Part shown: positions 22,701 through 31,490 of the stretch, in pieces
Numbering within the stretch: the first letter of the stretch is position 1
Layout of the letters: each line of letters starts with the position of its first letter
From: Kalmanozyma brasiliensis GHG001
Taxonomy: Eukaryota > Basidiomycota > Ustilaginomycetes > Ustilaginales
Direction: 5' to 3'
Length of the DNA stretch: 64,000 bases
Assembly: GCF_000497045.1 (NCBI RefSeq)
Contig: NW_015961948.1
Coordinates: forward strand, 1,410,000-1,473,999
Translations under genes and position numbers: made by a program
Notes under the pieces: generated by a model
Seen by the model: only the letters and a program-made list of their open reading frames with translations
Told to the model about the DNA's origin: nothing
The model's database searches: none

Positions 22701-22792
22701 TCCGACGCCGAGTGAGGAATCGCATGCGAGGCAAGCAGCGCAGGGTCGTCGTGACTCCGCGAAGATGATGCGCGTGGACGTTCTTGCTCCAT
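19754..22792 (-). CDS. HSL-type alpha/beta hydrolase with long disordered N-terminus
   Basis: 1012 residues, intronless. Residues 1-390 are Ser/Arg/Glu-rich and disordered. A conserved region from about 390 (FNQECPLWARQPYKYMYFSY) precedes the catalytic domain. The hormone-sensitive-lipase oxyanion motif HGGAYW is near 613-618 and the nucleophile elbow GDSAGGN near 707. ITTGSAEISYDQ follows where the acidic residue region is expected. The catalytic His is probably H986 in VHDYLLFKWF, followed by the typical C-terminal RRIAQWIDEV. About 115 low-complexity residues separate the acid region from the His strand, so the triad is split by an insertion. It is probably a lipid or sterol-ester hydrolase; the substrate is unknown. 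No clear signal peptide is seen. Confidence 0.82.
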   Translation of the reverse strand: MEQERPRASSSRSHDDPALLASHAIPHSASEPARPSSISSGINGADSVHSPPAIPEADAQAFSSLKPTGSSETPAYTAAAAARGRSTDDTGAFSDFDPNRRPSIPSPATVIKSLPEVAGAPARTVEAIKSKLKSPSTGRKSKSEISDSIGQLERDLRHNGDAPGNLDAKRGSSDGRSGSFSSLFGRKKKGGAASKLMQRGPAPEPHIEEEQQDTGRRSEEEEEDDETVQQRIREQQKRLEDLDEAQTEGLLRTQQEAGIEPIKSPETHTKPSRLVGLPLFGSGHGKDGHKDGEASSRRSSFHRSQGDAETDEGRGRSEGVRRTKSEKHSSGKASDRNAARSASASRTGSGRSKSRPRNTGALSPPRRNSTTNWTSKLRTKIPIKEFPLQGAGRESEFNQECPLWARQPYKYMYFSYFGLSVGCYHLPRWAVSSILPSHRGRPDWSWKKATMVKLFRHGTKLTFRTRTSLGRDLQKEVPHSKTVRCKFTWVPPVGDGDVRGELRRAMIMQKVHPQRTCGFWYGDVAELAKQKARKQQQRGRMLRALSNTSRDEAARQASVTSTRQGTPANEDGLALQESEATLTSQISDASSRAEANGGVGRPAQPGEKVLYHLHGGAYWIGTAHEKDVTAAVNTESLRYMAEIYKAKEKASGPTTEFSGKLLRSFSLDYRLCVPGRPRAGSYPAALLDALSGYLYLVRDLGFDPENIIVAGDSAGGNLGLALCRYLRDEGKDIAPQPGALLLMSPWVDVSRSHSGPTGAPNLDSTVYLNRDSDIISSLIDFRNTAVSAFLGDLPARETYRNPYISPVSLQLPLERGGKAPHYGFHGFPKKIYITTGSAEISYDQHLTLAHRLASGTRKGRPVYAGDRLSAGCNAREMAERRDRPRPRNLLDAEQDSVAVTPAGEIPGMDLTPAKPAEKPQQYATQVVDGEPRTRPEYTSHDTTLLGERESSSSDNRHHRMHASPPPEPQEREDREVVLDEVKDAVHDYLLFKWFEPERSSTWRRIAQWIDEV

Positions 22793-23576
22793 CGTGTCTA
22801 TGCTGTTGTAGGTAGGTGCATATAAAGCAGTTCGTCTATGCCAGTGTCCGCAACCGTGATTGAAGAATGCTGTAGAGCTGAGAGAGTCCGATGCGTACTG
22901 GTGCAGAGGTCTGTGGAGCCACCGTCGAGCCTAGAAGTGTGCATATGTGTTTTCTGGTCGACCTCTTCGAGCTCTATGCGTCCAAACAAAGCAGATGAGC
23001 TGATGCTCGATGTGGTGTGGTGCTGACCGGCCGGAAGCTGACCACTAGCGAGCAGATGTCCCGAAATGACAGTGGAGATGATGATCGGCCCGTGGTGGGG
23101 TGATGTCAAGATCAGATGCTTTCGAAGCTTCTCGAGGCTTAGCCAAAAGCTCACTTCGGGCCGATTGCCAAGCATGTGATGTGCCAAAGCGTTGACGTCG
23201 GTGCCAAGCGAGGGAAAGGGGCTGGTTGCACCCTGCGTTGCAACCAAAAAGCTGGTCCCACCTGCGGGGCAAAGGCACGTTGGCGTCATCTTGCCTAACA
23301 AGCCCATGGTGGAGAAAACACAAAAATAAGAATTAAAAAAGGCCGATTTTCCTAATTTATATTTTTATGGTGCGAGTACGGCGAGCATCCTTCATACGAG
23401 CCACTCACGCTCGCACCGTCAACCCTCAGCCCTATCTCAGAATGAAGTGCCGTCCGGGGAGCTTCGTGCGTGGTTTGCTCATATCACGCACGAGCCGTCG
23501 CAGAGTCGAACGAGCATGAGGTTCAGTATGTCTACGAAATTGCAGACGGCAAGCTCTCTACCGCATTGAAGTGAAT
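22793..23576. other. Intergenic region upstream of the hydrolase with an AT-rich patch
   Basis: 784 bp between the hydrolase start and the UBP8 stop. No gene seen. A strikingly AT-rich patch lies at about 23321-23370 (runs of A and T, ending ATTTATATTTT at 23355-23365) within GC-rich surroundings. Confidence 0.4.
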
Positions 23577-25820
23577 CTATCCCGACCTCGTCACGACATT
23601 CTTCAGCAGCCTCCTCCGATAACACAACTGATACGCCCTCGCCGCCAGCACCACCGCCTCTCCAGTAGCTTGAACCTTATCATCATCAAACCTATACCAA
23701 CTGCCTCTCCACTTGCAAAAGTTCGTATAATGCCCCGTGTTCATGCTGCCTTCATGCACCACCACCGTGAACAGATCGTACAGATACGCCTCTGGGTCTG
23801 GATTTGTTCCTCCTTGGTTCGTGCGGATCTCGGCCGTGGAGAACTGTCGCACATCCAGCACGAGCGGGAAGCGCACCTTGGTATCGATCTTACTCGCCGA
23901 CGAGGTGTGTTCGAACCGTTTCAGTTGGATGCACAGCACGGGTGGAAGACGGAAGAGACTCAACTGCTTGGTTGCTGCGGCGGAGCCACCGCAGGATGTG
24001 CACGTGTAGTCGTTGTTCCCGAGTTTCTCTTCGGAGCAGTAGCGCTGGAGGCAGATGGTCAGGTGCTGTTCTTCTTCTCCTTCGCCGTTGGGGGGTGTAG
24101 GGACGGGCTTGGAAGAGGGAGGTTTGGGCTTGCCGTTGAGCGCGGTGTCTTTGCGACGCAGAGATTCGGGACGAACATCCAGGCTGAGGTCCAACATGGG
24201 ATCGCGGGTGGTGTTGACCTTGCCACAGCGCTGACAGGTGACGTCCGATTGGAGTTGGCCGGCGAAAGTGCGGTGCACTACGCAGGGGCAACCTGATACG
24301 CCGCCGTTAGTAGCGCTCTGGCCCACCGGCGTACCGTGCCCACCCATCCCTTCGTCCTCGGACTGGTGACCCGAACTGCCGACGCCCTCGTAGTGGTCGT
24401 ACAGCAGACTGAGCGCGTCATGGTGTTCATAAGCGAACGAGGGCAGAGACGACCGCTCGAGCGCTCGACTGGTGAGTGAGGTGTGGATGGCGTTGAGTGC
24501 CGAGATGAAGAGTTCGTGGGCATCATGCTGACCCGCCTGGCCGAGCTCGCTGCTCGCCTGGTCAACCCAGACGCAGTAGAGGAAAGAGGTCGGACCATGC
24601 GGGCCTTTCGCTGTCAGACCGTTTGTGCCGTTCTCGGTCCCAGCCGCATGACCGTTGCCCGTTCCCACAATCGCTCCCGGAGCTGTACTCGCAGATGACG
24701 CAGAAACAGTCGCACCAGGATCGGACGAGTAGAACTCGGAAAATATCTTGTCCATCTCGCAAGCCAAGCACGTCTTGGCGCCGTTGCAGAGCGAAGGGTT
24801 GTGCCGGTCCGAGAGAAAGTAATTGCGCAGCAGCGGGTTGTGCAGGAAGGCCTGGATGATAACGTTCATGTAGCACGTCGCGCCCATGTTGCGCAGCCCC
24901 CGCGGCACGCGACAGGTGATGCTCGAAGTGTCGGTCTCGTAGAATTTGGCCATTACATCCGAGGAGGAGGAGGAGGGTGGGAAGAGCGCCTCGACCGTCT
25001 TCTTGACAGGTCCGAACTGCTGGCCGACGACGTTGCTGTTGACGCGGCAGGTCTCGTGCCGCTGGATCGCTTCGAGTACGGGATCGTGGACAAAGTCCTT
25101 GCAGTCGGCACAGTAGACGTGGCCGTAGAGGAGGTCGAAGGCGAGCGTGTGCTTCTTGGATCGAAGGTGCTGGATCATGTGGCTATCGGCTGCGGTGCGT
25201 GTTACTGACGTCGGATCATCGTCCACCGGCGGCGAGAAACACGCTGTGAAAGCGCACTCGAGGCAGATGAAGGGCCTCAGCATGTCCGCTTGGCAGGTGT
25301 GACATTGTGGGTAGTCGAGCTTCCTACGCTTCTTGGTCTGCTTGCCAAGCTTGGCGGCCTTGGCCATCTCTTCGTTGTATTTTGCCAGCTCAGACTCCTT
25401 CTCGTCATCGTCCATCATTTTGACGTATCCAGTCCTGATCTGCGCACCCCATCGGAGGCCAGCGATGTAGCGCTTCAGATACGACTTGGTTATTGCCGGA
25501 AGCGAGTCGAAGCTGCTTGCATTTGCGTCGTCTCCATCCTCGGATTTGATTTTCGTTGCAGCAGAAGCCTTTTTCGACGAGGCCGTGCCATCGAGCTGTA
25601 GGAGCGAGCTGAGATGCTGGCAGCCTGGGGGAATATGTCGGATGGGTGCAGCAGAGCTTCCGTGCTTGGACGGAGATGCTGAGCGGGGCGTGCCAGCTCG
25701 CGAAGCAGCTGCGGAAGATGGTTTGGTCGGAGAAACGGACCCGCCGGGATTGGAACGCTGTGAAGACGGGCCGCCGAGCTTTGTTGGCGAGGGAGATGAG
25801 GCGATTGTGGATGATGGCAT
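23577..25820 (-). CDS. UBP8: Ubiquitin-specific protease UBP8/USP22 (SAGA deubiquitinase)
   Basis: 747 residues, intronless. I chose the ATG at 25820 (MPSSTIASSPSPTKLGG); an earlier in-frame start would add 30 unlikely residues. The protein removes ubiquitin from histone H2B as part of the SAGA DUB module. The order is: a Ser/Pro-rich leader, a ZnF-UBP domain with CxxC pairs (CHTCQADMLRPFICLEC, YCADCKDF) and its His residues near 68-290, then the USP catalytic domain. The catalytic Cys is C316 in GATCYMN and the His is H697 in NTGHYTNF, followed by WYRFDDDKV. A second zinc-binding set (CQRCGK, CTSCGG) lies inside the catalytic domain, as in Ubp8. A low-complexity insert sits after the Cys box. 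Confidence 0.93.
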   Translation of the reverse strand: MPSSTIASSPSPTKLGGPSSQRSNPGGSVSPTKPSSAAASRAGTPRSASPSKHGSSAAPIRHIPPGCQHLSSLLQLDGTASSKKASAATKIKSEDGDDANASSFDSLPAITKSYLKRYIAGLRWGAQIRTGYVKMMDDDEKESELAKYNEEMAKAAKLGKQTKKRRKLDYPQCHTCQADMLRPFICLECAFTACFSPPVDDDPTSVTRTAADSHMIQHLRSKKHTLAFDLLYGHVYCADCKDFVHDPVLEAIQRHETCRVNSNVVGQQFGPVKKTVEALFPPSSSSSDVMAKFYETDTSSITCRVPRGLRNMGATCYMNVIIQAFLHNPLLRNYFLSDRHNPSLCNGAKTCLACEMDKIFSEFYSSDPGATVSASSASTAPGAIVGTGNGHAAGTENGTNGLTAKGPHGPTSFLYCVWVDQASSELGQAGQHDAHELFISALNAIHTSLTSRALERSSLPSFAYEHHDALSLLYDHYEGVGSSGHQSEDEGMGGHGTPVGQSATNGGVSGCPCVVHRTFAGQLQSDVTCQRCGKVNTTRDPMLDLSLDVRPESLRRKDTALNGKPKPPSSKPVPTPPNGEGEEEQHLTICLQRYCSEEKLGNNDYTCTSCGGSAAATKQLSLFRLPPVLCIQLKRFEHTSSASKIDTKVRFPLVLDVRQFSTAEIRTNQGGTNPDPEAYLYDLFTVVVHEGSMNTGHYTNFCKWRGSWYRFDDDKVQATGEAVVLAARAYQLCYRRRLLKNVVTRSG

Positions 25821-26446
25821 ATTGATTGTCGCGTCAGGAGCTGTGTGAGCGAGTCGAAATGCGGGATGATGGTGAACGATATCGCGATGCCTTTGAGTGC
25901 CTCGCTCCACGCCGCTCGCGCTGCCGATTGTGCAGAGCCTTAGGGTCCGGCTGTACCAGCGAGTGAGCGAAAAACAATCTAGAGGAGATCAGCGACGCAG
26001 TCGAGTTGACGTTGCTGAGGGCGGTCCACGATGTGGGTGAGATTAGCGTATCCGAGAGAGGCGTGAGGATGTGGTCGTGTGCGGAAGGTGTTGTTCTCGA
26101 CTCGCACTTCTTCCGGCATCGAAGTCGAACTCCACTTGCAGGCTGAAATGAAATCTGCTGCTGCCTCTCGCCTGCTTAGCCGGCCAGTCCGGACCCTTCT
26201 TTTGTCTGTCCGCTGTCTGCTGCCGTGAAATTCTAAGCTATCGTTCGAGACTCGCGCATGGTCCATCCTCAAACGGTCGAATGAGCGGACGCTCATAGTG
26301 CTCCTGTCAAGGCCGAACACTTCAGAGCAGCTCTGAAGGCACATTCACGTTTCCCAAAGTCACACTTGCAGTCACGGGGATCCATAGCGCTGAATCTAGA
26401 TCGATTCGCATGATAGCAGATTGGCTCCGAGCCACAGGAATAGCGT
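25821..26446. other. Intergenic region (UBP8 5' side / LHS1 3' side)
   Basis: 626 bp in tandem orientation. It holds the UBP8 promoter and the LHS1 3' UTR by position. I see no gene or repeat. Confidence 0.4.
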
Positions 26447-29224
26447 TTAAAGCTCCTCGTGTCGAGGCGTCTCCTCGTCCTTCTTTGGCTCGTCCTTCTT
26501 TGGCTCCTCTTTCTTTGGCTCCTCTTTCCTGGCCTCCTCCTTCTTGGCCTCCTCCTTCTTCGCACTCTTCTTCGGCCTGGTCTTGGCAATCTTCCTCCGC
26601 TTGATCTTCCCAATCTGCTCATTGACCTTCCTCCTCCTCGTATCCACCTCGCCCGTCAGCAGCACGGGATCGTCACTCGGCCCACGCTTCTCCTGCAGCT
26701 TCTTGCCCTTCTCGAACCACTCTGCGTCCTTTTCGATCGTGGCGTTCAGCGAGTCGAGCTCGGCGACGCTGTACTTGCTTGCGAGGTTGGCGTCGATTGC
26801 TGCGGTCAAATTTTTGCGTGCCTCGGCAACAAAGGCCCTGGCGTCGGCGAGGGAGCTCTCAAACTCGCCGAACGAACCCGCACGAAGCTTGGACTGCGAA
26901 AGCCTTGTCTCGAGCGGCTTGATCAGCGACTCCAACGAAGCACGTTTGAGCTTGAGCGTCGACGTATCCGCCGTCTCGCCTTCATCGGAGATCCACGCCG
27001 ACAGCTCCTCCGTCTTGGTCGTGATCGAATCGCGCTCGGCCGCCTTGGAGACGGACGAGTACGTCGGGTCATCCACCAGATCGCGTACGCGGTAGAGGTA
27101 CGATTCGATCGCATTGCGCGCCTCCTCGCGAGCAGCTTTGCGAACCGCCGCTTGCGACATGGTCCACAGCTTGTCCTTGCTGCGCTTGATCTCGTCGCCC
27201 GACAGCGGTCGGCCTGCGTCGTTCTGCGGGATGTTTCGTGCGGTGAGGCGGACAACCTTGTCCTTGGCTGGAACGGCGGAGAGCGCTTCTTCGACTTCGC
27301 CCTCCATGTCGGCGTCGTCGCCGGTTGTAGTCTCGTTCTTGCCCGCCGAAGCGGTGCCGTTCGTAGCAGTGGCGTTGGTGGTAGCCTTCTTGGGAGTAGA
27401 CACGCCGAAGAACGACTTGAGCGCGCCAGCGATTCCACCACCCGCTTTGGGCTTGATCACCAGCACAATGTTCTCCACGGCGTAAGTGCCCAAAGGTCGG
27501 CTGGAGATGGTCAGATTGACGTAGGTGTCCACCTGATCCAGCTGGCCGCTCGCCTTGAGGTCCTTGAGCGCGTCATCGATGTCCTGGATCTCGACCATCG
27601 TGATCGAGCGATCCTTGCCGTCACCCAGCGCCTTTTGCGAAGCCGCGTCGTACTCAAGCTCAAAGATGAAGTCCTCCTTGGCATTGTCGTACTGGCGGGA
27701 CACCTGATCGGTCTGGTACGAAGCGGCAGGGAAGATGATCTCCTCCTTGCCGTCGGCTTCCTTGAGGTTGACCGCGTACGGGATGAGGTCGTAGGCGCGG
27801 ATCTCCTTCATGCGGAACTGGGGGTTGAAACTGGCACCGTAGAAAGCGGCGCCCATGACGGCCGCCTCGTCGGCGTTGACGTTCTGGGCCAGCTTCGAGT
27901 CGGGGATTCCTGCCTCGCGCAGCGCATTCTGGACCAGAGGCACACGCGTGCTTCCACCGACCAGCACGATGCTGTTGATGTCGCTCAGCTTCAAGCCGGC
28001 GTTGGCGAGTGCCTGGTCGATGGGCGAGGTGAACTTGGGCACCAGACCAGCAGCCGTAACGGCGTCTTCGAAGTCCTGGCGCTGCAGCATGGTCTGGAAG
28101 TCGATGTCGTCGACCAGGCTCTCGACGCGGCTCGAAGCGGCATCGTTGGCGCTGAGAATGTGCTTGACGCGGTTAGCTTCCTTGAGCAGACGAGCCATGG
28201 CGCGGTGGTTGCTTCGGATCGAGCCGCCGAGCTGTTGGCCATGCTTGGCGTCGAATTCAGCTGCGAGCTTGTCCCTGAGAATGAGGTCGAATCGCAGCCC
28301 GCCAACGTTGCGCTCCCAGCCGACGCCCTTGACGTCGACAACGGTAGCCTCCTTCTGCGCCGTGCCCACCGACAGGACCGAGTCGATCACGACGGGCTTG
28401 GTGCTAAACTCGACCACCGTAGCTCGCACCGATCCGGAACCGACATCGAAGAAAAGGTGCTTCTCGGACTTGGCAAACGTGCGCGTCTGCGCGTAGTTGA
28501 CAGCTGCCGCCGCACCGTCGGAAACGAGTCTAGGACGGAAGCCGGCGAGGCTTGCAGCGTCGACGATCGATTGTCGCTCCTGAGCGTTGAAGAAGGCTGG
28601 CACGATCACGACAGCGTCCAGGCCGCCGAACACACCGACACTGAGGCCGCTGGCCACGGAAGGGTTGACGCGCTCTCCTGCCGTCTCCTCCGCGAGCTTC
28701 TTGGCGTATTCCAGCTGCATTCCGACCAGCTCTTCCACCGTCAATACTGGCAGCGAGGCCACTTTCGAATCGGCCTCGTACGGTCGTTTGAGAGAGCATG
28801 TGCCGCGGTCGGAGCTGACGACGTCGTTGCCAAAGATGGATGAGTACAGGTCGACGTACGGCTTGTCCTCGTCGGACGTTGAGCGGCCGAGGAGGGTCTT
28901 GAGGCCATAGAAGGATTGCTTCGGCTCGCGGGTAGCATGGTTGTACGCGTTGGTACCGAAGAGGATCTCCTCATCGAGACCCCACTTTTTGAACGAAACT
29001 GCGGACTGGATCTTGCGTTTCGAGTCGCGATCGAGCACCACGTCGAAAGGCAGACCGGGCTTGACGAGCGAGACCTTCATCCACTCTGTTCCGTAGTCGA
29101 AGGCGACCACGCCCATCGCTGACGCTGGTGCCGAGAGCAGTGTGAAGGCCAGCAATGCAAGCACGACGAGCATGCTGAAAGCTGTGCTGTGGCGACCGGC
29201 GGTGCGACCTGTTGTGAAGCGCAT
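26447..29224 (-). CDS. LHS1: ER-lumenal Hsp70-like chaperone LHS1/HYOU1 (GRP170)
   Basis: 925 residues, intronless. The ATG at 29224 gives an excellent signal peptide: a basic start (MRFTTGRTAGRHSTAFS), a hydrophobic core (MLVVLALLAFTLL) and an AxA site before residue 37. The Hsp70 nucleotide-binding domain follows (VVAFDYGTEWMKVSLVKPG; VVIVPAFFNAQERQSI; VLVGGSTRVPLVQ), with the LHS1/GRP170-type substitution of the Hsp70 start. Next come a beta domain, a low-complexity acidic loop and a long helical domain. The family is a nucleotide exchange factor for BiP that aids translocation and folding. The Lys/Glu-rich C-terminus ends in HEEL, a variant of the HDEL ER-retrieval signal. An in-frame ATG at 29590 would prepend 122 residues; I consider it non-coding. 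Confidence 0.93.
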   Translation of the reverse strand: MRFTTGRTAGRHSTAFSMLVVLALLAFTLLSAPASAMGVVAFDYGTEWMKVSLVKPGLPFDVVLDRDSKRKIQSAVSFKKWGLDEEILFGTNAYNHATREPKQSFYGLKTLLGRSTSDEDKPYVDLYSSIFGNDVVSSDRGTCSLKRPYEADSKVASLPVLTVEELVGMQLEYAKKLAEETAGERVNPSVASGLSVGVFGGLDAVVIVPAFFNAQERQSIVDAASLAGFRPRLVSDGAAAAVNYAQTRTFAKSEKHLFFDVGSGSVRATVVEFSTKPVVIDSVLSVGTAQKEATVVDVKGVGWERNVGGLRFDLILRDKLAAEFDAKHGQQLGGSIRSNHRAMARLLKEANRVKHILSANDAASSRVESLVDDIDFQTMLQRQDFEDAVTAAGLVPKFTSPIDQALANAGLKLSDINSIVLVGGSTRVPLVQNALREAGIPDSKLAQNVNADEAAVMGAAFYGASFNPQFRMKEIRAYDLIPYAVNLKEADGKEEIIFPAASYQTDQVSRQYDNAKEDFIFELEYDAASQKALGDGKDRSITMVEIQDIDDALKDLKASGQLDQVDTYVNLTISSRPLGTYAVENIVLVIKPKAGGGIAGALKSFFGVSTPKKATTNATATNGTASAGKNETTTGDDADMEGEVEEALSAVPAKDKVVRLTARNIPQNDAGRPLSGDEIKRSKDKLWTMSQAAVRKAAREEARNAIESYLYRVRDLVDDPTYSSVSKAAERDSITTKTEELSAWISDEGETADTSTLKLKRASLESLIKPLETRLSQSKLRAGSFGEFESSLADARAFVAEARKNLTAAIDANLASKYSVAELDSLNATIEKDAEWFEKGKKLQEKRGPSDDPVLLTGEVDTRRRKVNEQIGKIKRRKIAKTRPKKSAKKEEAKKEEARKEEPKKEEPKKDEPKKDEETPRHEEL

Positions 29225-29934
29225 GGTGGGCGCCTTTCCGCTCTGCTGTGCTCCGGTGCGGCTTTGGATCAAGAGCGTGCGGGGATAGAAAGTCGGAGCT
29301 AGAGCGGTCCTTGCTTGCTTGACGTCCGCTTGACGAGCTGCGGGATTCCTTTCCGTATTAGCCACTCCTCCTCGTTCGACAAGGAAGGCGTTTGAAGGGC
29401 GCGTGGATGGTGGTGAGAGATGCGGAAAGCGACACGTCGCTGATGGTGTTGGTCTTCTAGAAGAAATGAGTGGAACGAGTCTTGAGCGTGGAAATTGAGC
29501 GTGGCTACGTGTCCACTTTGAGATGCAGCGACTGCTTCGTGCGAGGTTGCCGAATTTCACAGAATCACCGTCACGGCGTCGACATAACATACTTGGGATT
29601 CTGGCCGGCCCCCATCAGCAGCAAGAGGCTACCCCTCAGGCCAAGAAGAGGCGAGCATCGCGAGTCGACCGACTCAATCATCTCACAGACGGGCACAGAA
29701 GCGTCCTTGAAGTGCGAAAGAACGATTGCAAAGAGCCACGGCATACAACGGGATACGGGAGCGTCAAGCCAAAAAAGGGTTATATATATACAAGAGCGAA
29801 TCCTTAGCAATGGAGTCGATGGAAGCACGCTCTAGCCGTGCTGCCAGCATCAAGCCGGCCTATGTTACTCAGCATGAAGCGAAGAATGGCACTAGAGAGC
29901 AGCGCAGCGCAGCAAAGCGAGCAACGTACTGCAT
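29225..29934. promoter_or_regulatory. LHS1 upstream region
   Basis: 710 bp between the Rab5 stop and the LHS1 start. It contains TACGTG at 29506-29511, about 280 bp upstream of the LHS1 ATG, which resembles the core of a UPRE-2/Hac1-type site. The LHS1 frame stays open upstream to 29590. Confidence 0.35.
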
Positions 29935-30708
29935 CTAACAGTTGCAAGCGTCCTTCCTCGCCCCCTGCTGGTTGTTCTGCAGATCGACGCCAGCGGCCTG
30001 CCCACCACTTGCCTGTCTGGCACCACTCGCGGGACCAGCCGCCGCATTCTTAGCCAGATGAAGATCGATCGGGATCTTCTTCGCAATCTCGGTGAACACC
30101 TCCACCACGCCCTCGCCGGTCTTTGCAGAGGTCTCGAAGAACAACAGCCCACCCTCCTTGGCGTACGCCTCGGCTTCGTCCTTGGGCACAGCCCTTGCCG
30201 AATCTCCACTTGGTGTCGATTCGTTTGCTGTTGCTGTCTCGTCCTCCTCCTCCTCACCCGCCTCGGCAGTCGTTTCGTTGAGCAGATCGATCTTGTTGCC
30301 CACCAACGCGATCACGATGTTGGGATTGGCCTGACGCTGCAGCTCCTTGACCCAGGACTTGGCCTTCTCGAACGAGCTTGCTTTCGTCACATCGTAGATG
30401 ACGGCGGAAGCCTGGGCGTTGCGGTAGTACATGGGTGCGAGCGAGTGGAAGCGCTCCTGCCCCGCCGTGTCCCAGATCTCGAACTTGATCAATCGGTCCT
30501 CGAGACGACACTTTTGGGTCAGGAAGGCAGCTCCGATCGTAGGCTCCTTGTTCTCCTGGAAGTCGTTCTGGACGAAACGCAGGACCACGGACGATTTGCC
30601 AACGGCGGCTTCGCCGAGCAGAACGAGCTTGGTCTGGAACGGCTTTTGGGGCGCAGCGGCGGCGGGAGCCTCGCCAGCGGCAGCGTTGGTCGTTGGAGCA
30701 GCGGACAT
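29935..30708 (-). CDS. VPS21: Rab5-family small GTPase (Vps21/Ypt5)
   Basis: 257 residues, intronless. It is an early-endosome Rab that recruits tethers and drives endosome fusion and motility. The P-loop GEAAVGKS is at 32-39. The effector region is [11 protein letters not shown], followed by [20 protein letters not shown] (Rab5 family signature), NKID and ETSAKTGE. The C-terminus CNC carries the double-geranylgeranylation cysteines. After NKIDLLNE there is an acidic insert of about 25-30 residues ([16 protein letters not shown] and flanks) absent from yeast Vps21. An Ala-rich N-terminal extension of about 20 residues precedes the G domain. Confidence 0.95.
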   Translation of the reverse strand: MSAAPTTNAAAGEAPAAAAPQKPFQTKLVLLGEAAVGKSSVVLRFVQNDFQENKEPTIGAAFLTQKCRLEDRLIKFEIWDTAGQERFHSLAPMYYRNAQASAVIYDVTKASSFEKAKSWVKELQRQANPNIVIALVGNKIDLLNETTAEAGEEEEDETATANESTPSGDSARAVPKDEAEAYAKEGGLLFFETSAKTGEGVVEVFTEIAKKIPIDLHLAKNAAAGPASGARQASGGQAAGVDLQNNQQGARKDACNC

Positions 30709-31490
30709 TGTATTGAGGTGGCAGGAAAGTGTCGAGCAGGCGATGTGTAGACGTCGGAAGTCTCGATCGTCTCCAAGTGTCCAGGCGATATGCGCGGTGT
30801 GGTGTCGTTATCGGAGGTTTGAGAGCGTGATCAGGCGATTGAACGGCTGAGCTGCCTGTCTGCGTGATGTGCTCGCCGACGTACGTATCTAATAGCCTTG
30901 AGCAGAGCTGTGCAGATTACGTTGGTCGAAAGTTTATGAGGAATGGAAGCTTATGAGGAATGGCAGTAGGTGATGGTAGCTCGAAGGCCGATGGCAGCGT
31001 ACAAAGGTGTGAATTCGACACTGAGCTGCAGGCAAGTGTGTGGAGAGAGAGAGGCTGCCTGCCGAGCGTGAGTGCGCGGGACCAGGCGGCAGAAATTGTG
31101 GCGCAGCACACGGCGAGACACACACACGGCCAAAGGGGCCAAAGCTCAGCAGCTCACCCAAAGATTACAGTCGGCTGCTGGGATGCTGGCCTAAATTTGG
31201 CCCACGTTTGCTTGGCCTTTTCGCGGCGAATCCGGCTGGGGAATCTCGCTCTAACAATGTTGGATTTTTGGCTAGGATGCTCGACGCCGTAAGCTCATCA
31301 AGTTGGTTCTGCATGTGCTTCTTGATGACTTGCACAGGCTCTCAATTGGTCCACGGACGGATGGGCTATCAGAGATGCGGATGACGTAGAAGTACAATGC
31401 ATTGCAGAGAGATCGGAACTGGAAGCGCGTGATGGTATATGCAAGAACAAGGGGACATTGCGACGGAGCAGAAAGACAATGCATCCAGCA
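30709..31490. other. Intergenic region (Rab5 promoter / NC2-alpha 3' side)
   Basis: 782 bp in tandem orientation. No gene seen. It contains another near-palindrome, GGCCTAAATTTGGCC, near 31189-31203. Confidence 0.4.

Noticed and set aside
26459..28843. 794-codon + strand ORF antisense to LHS1
   Set aside because: It mirrors a strongly biased coding gene. In GC-rich DNA, C-ending codons leave the opposite strand free of stops. The translation has no recognisable domain.
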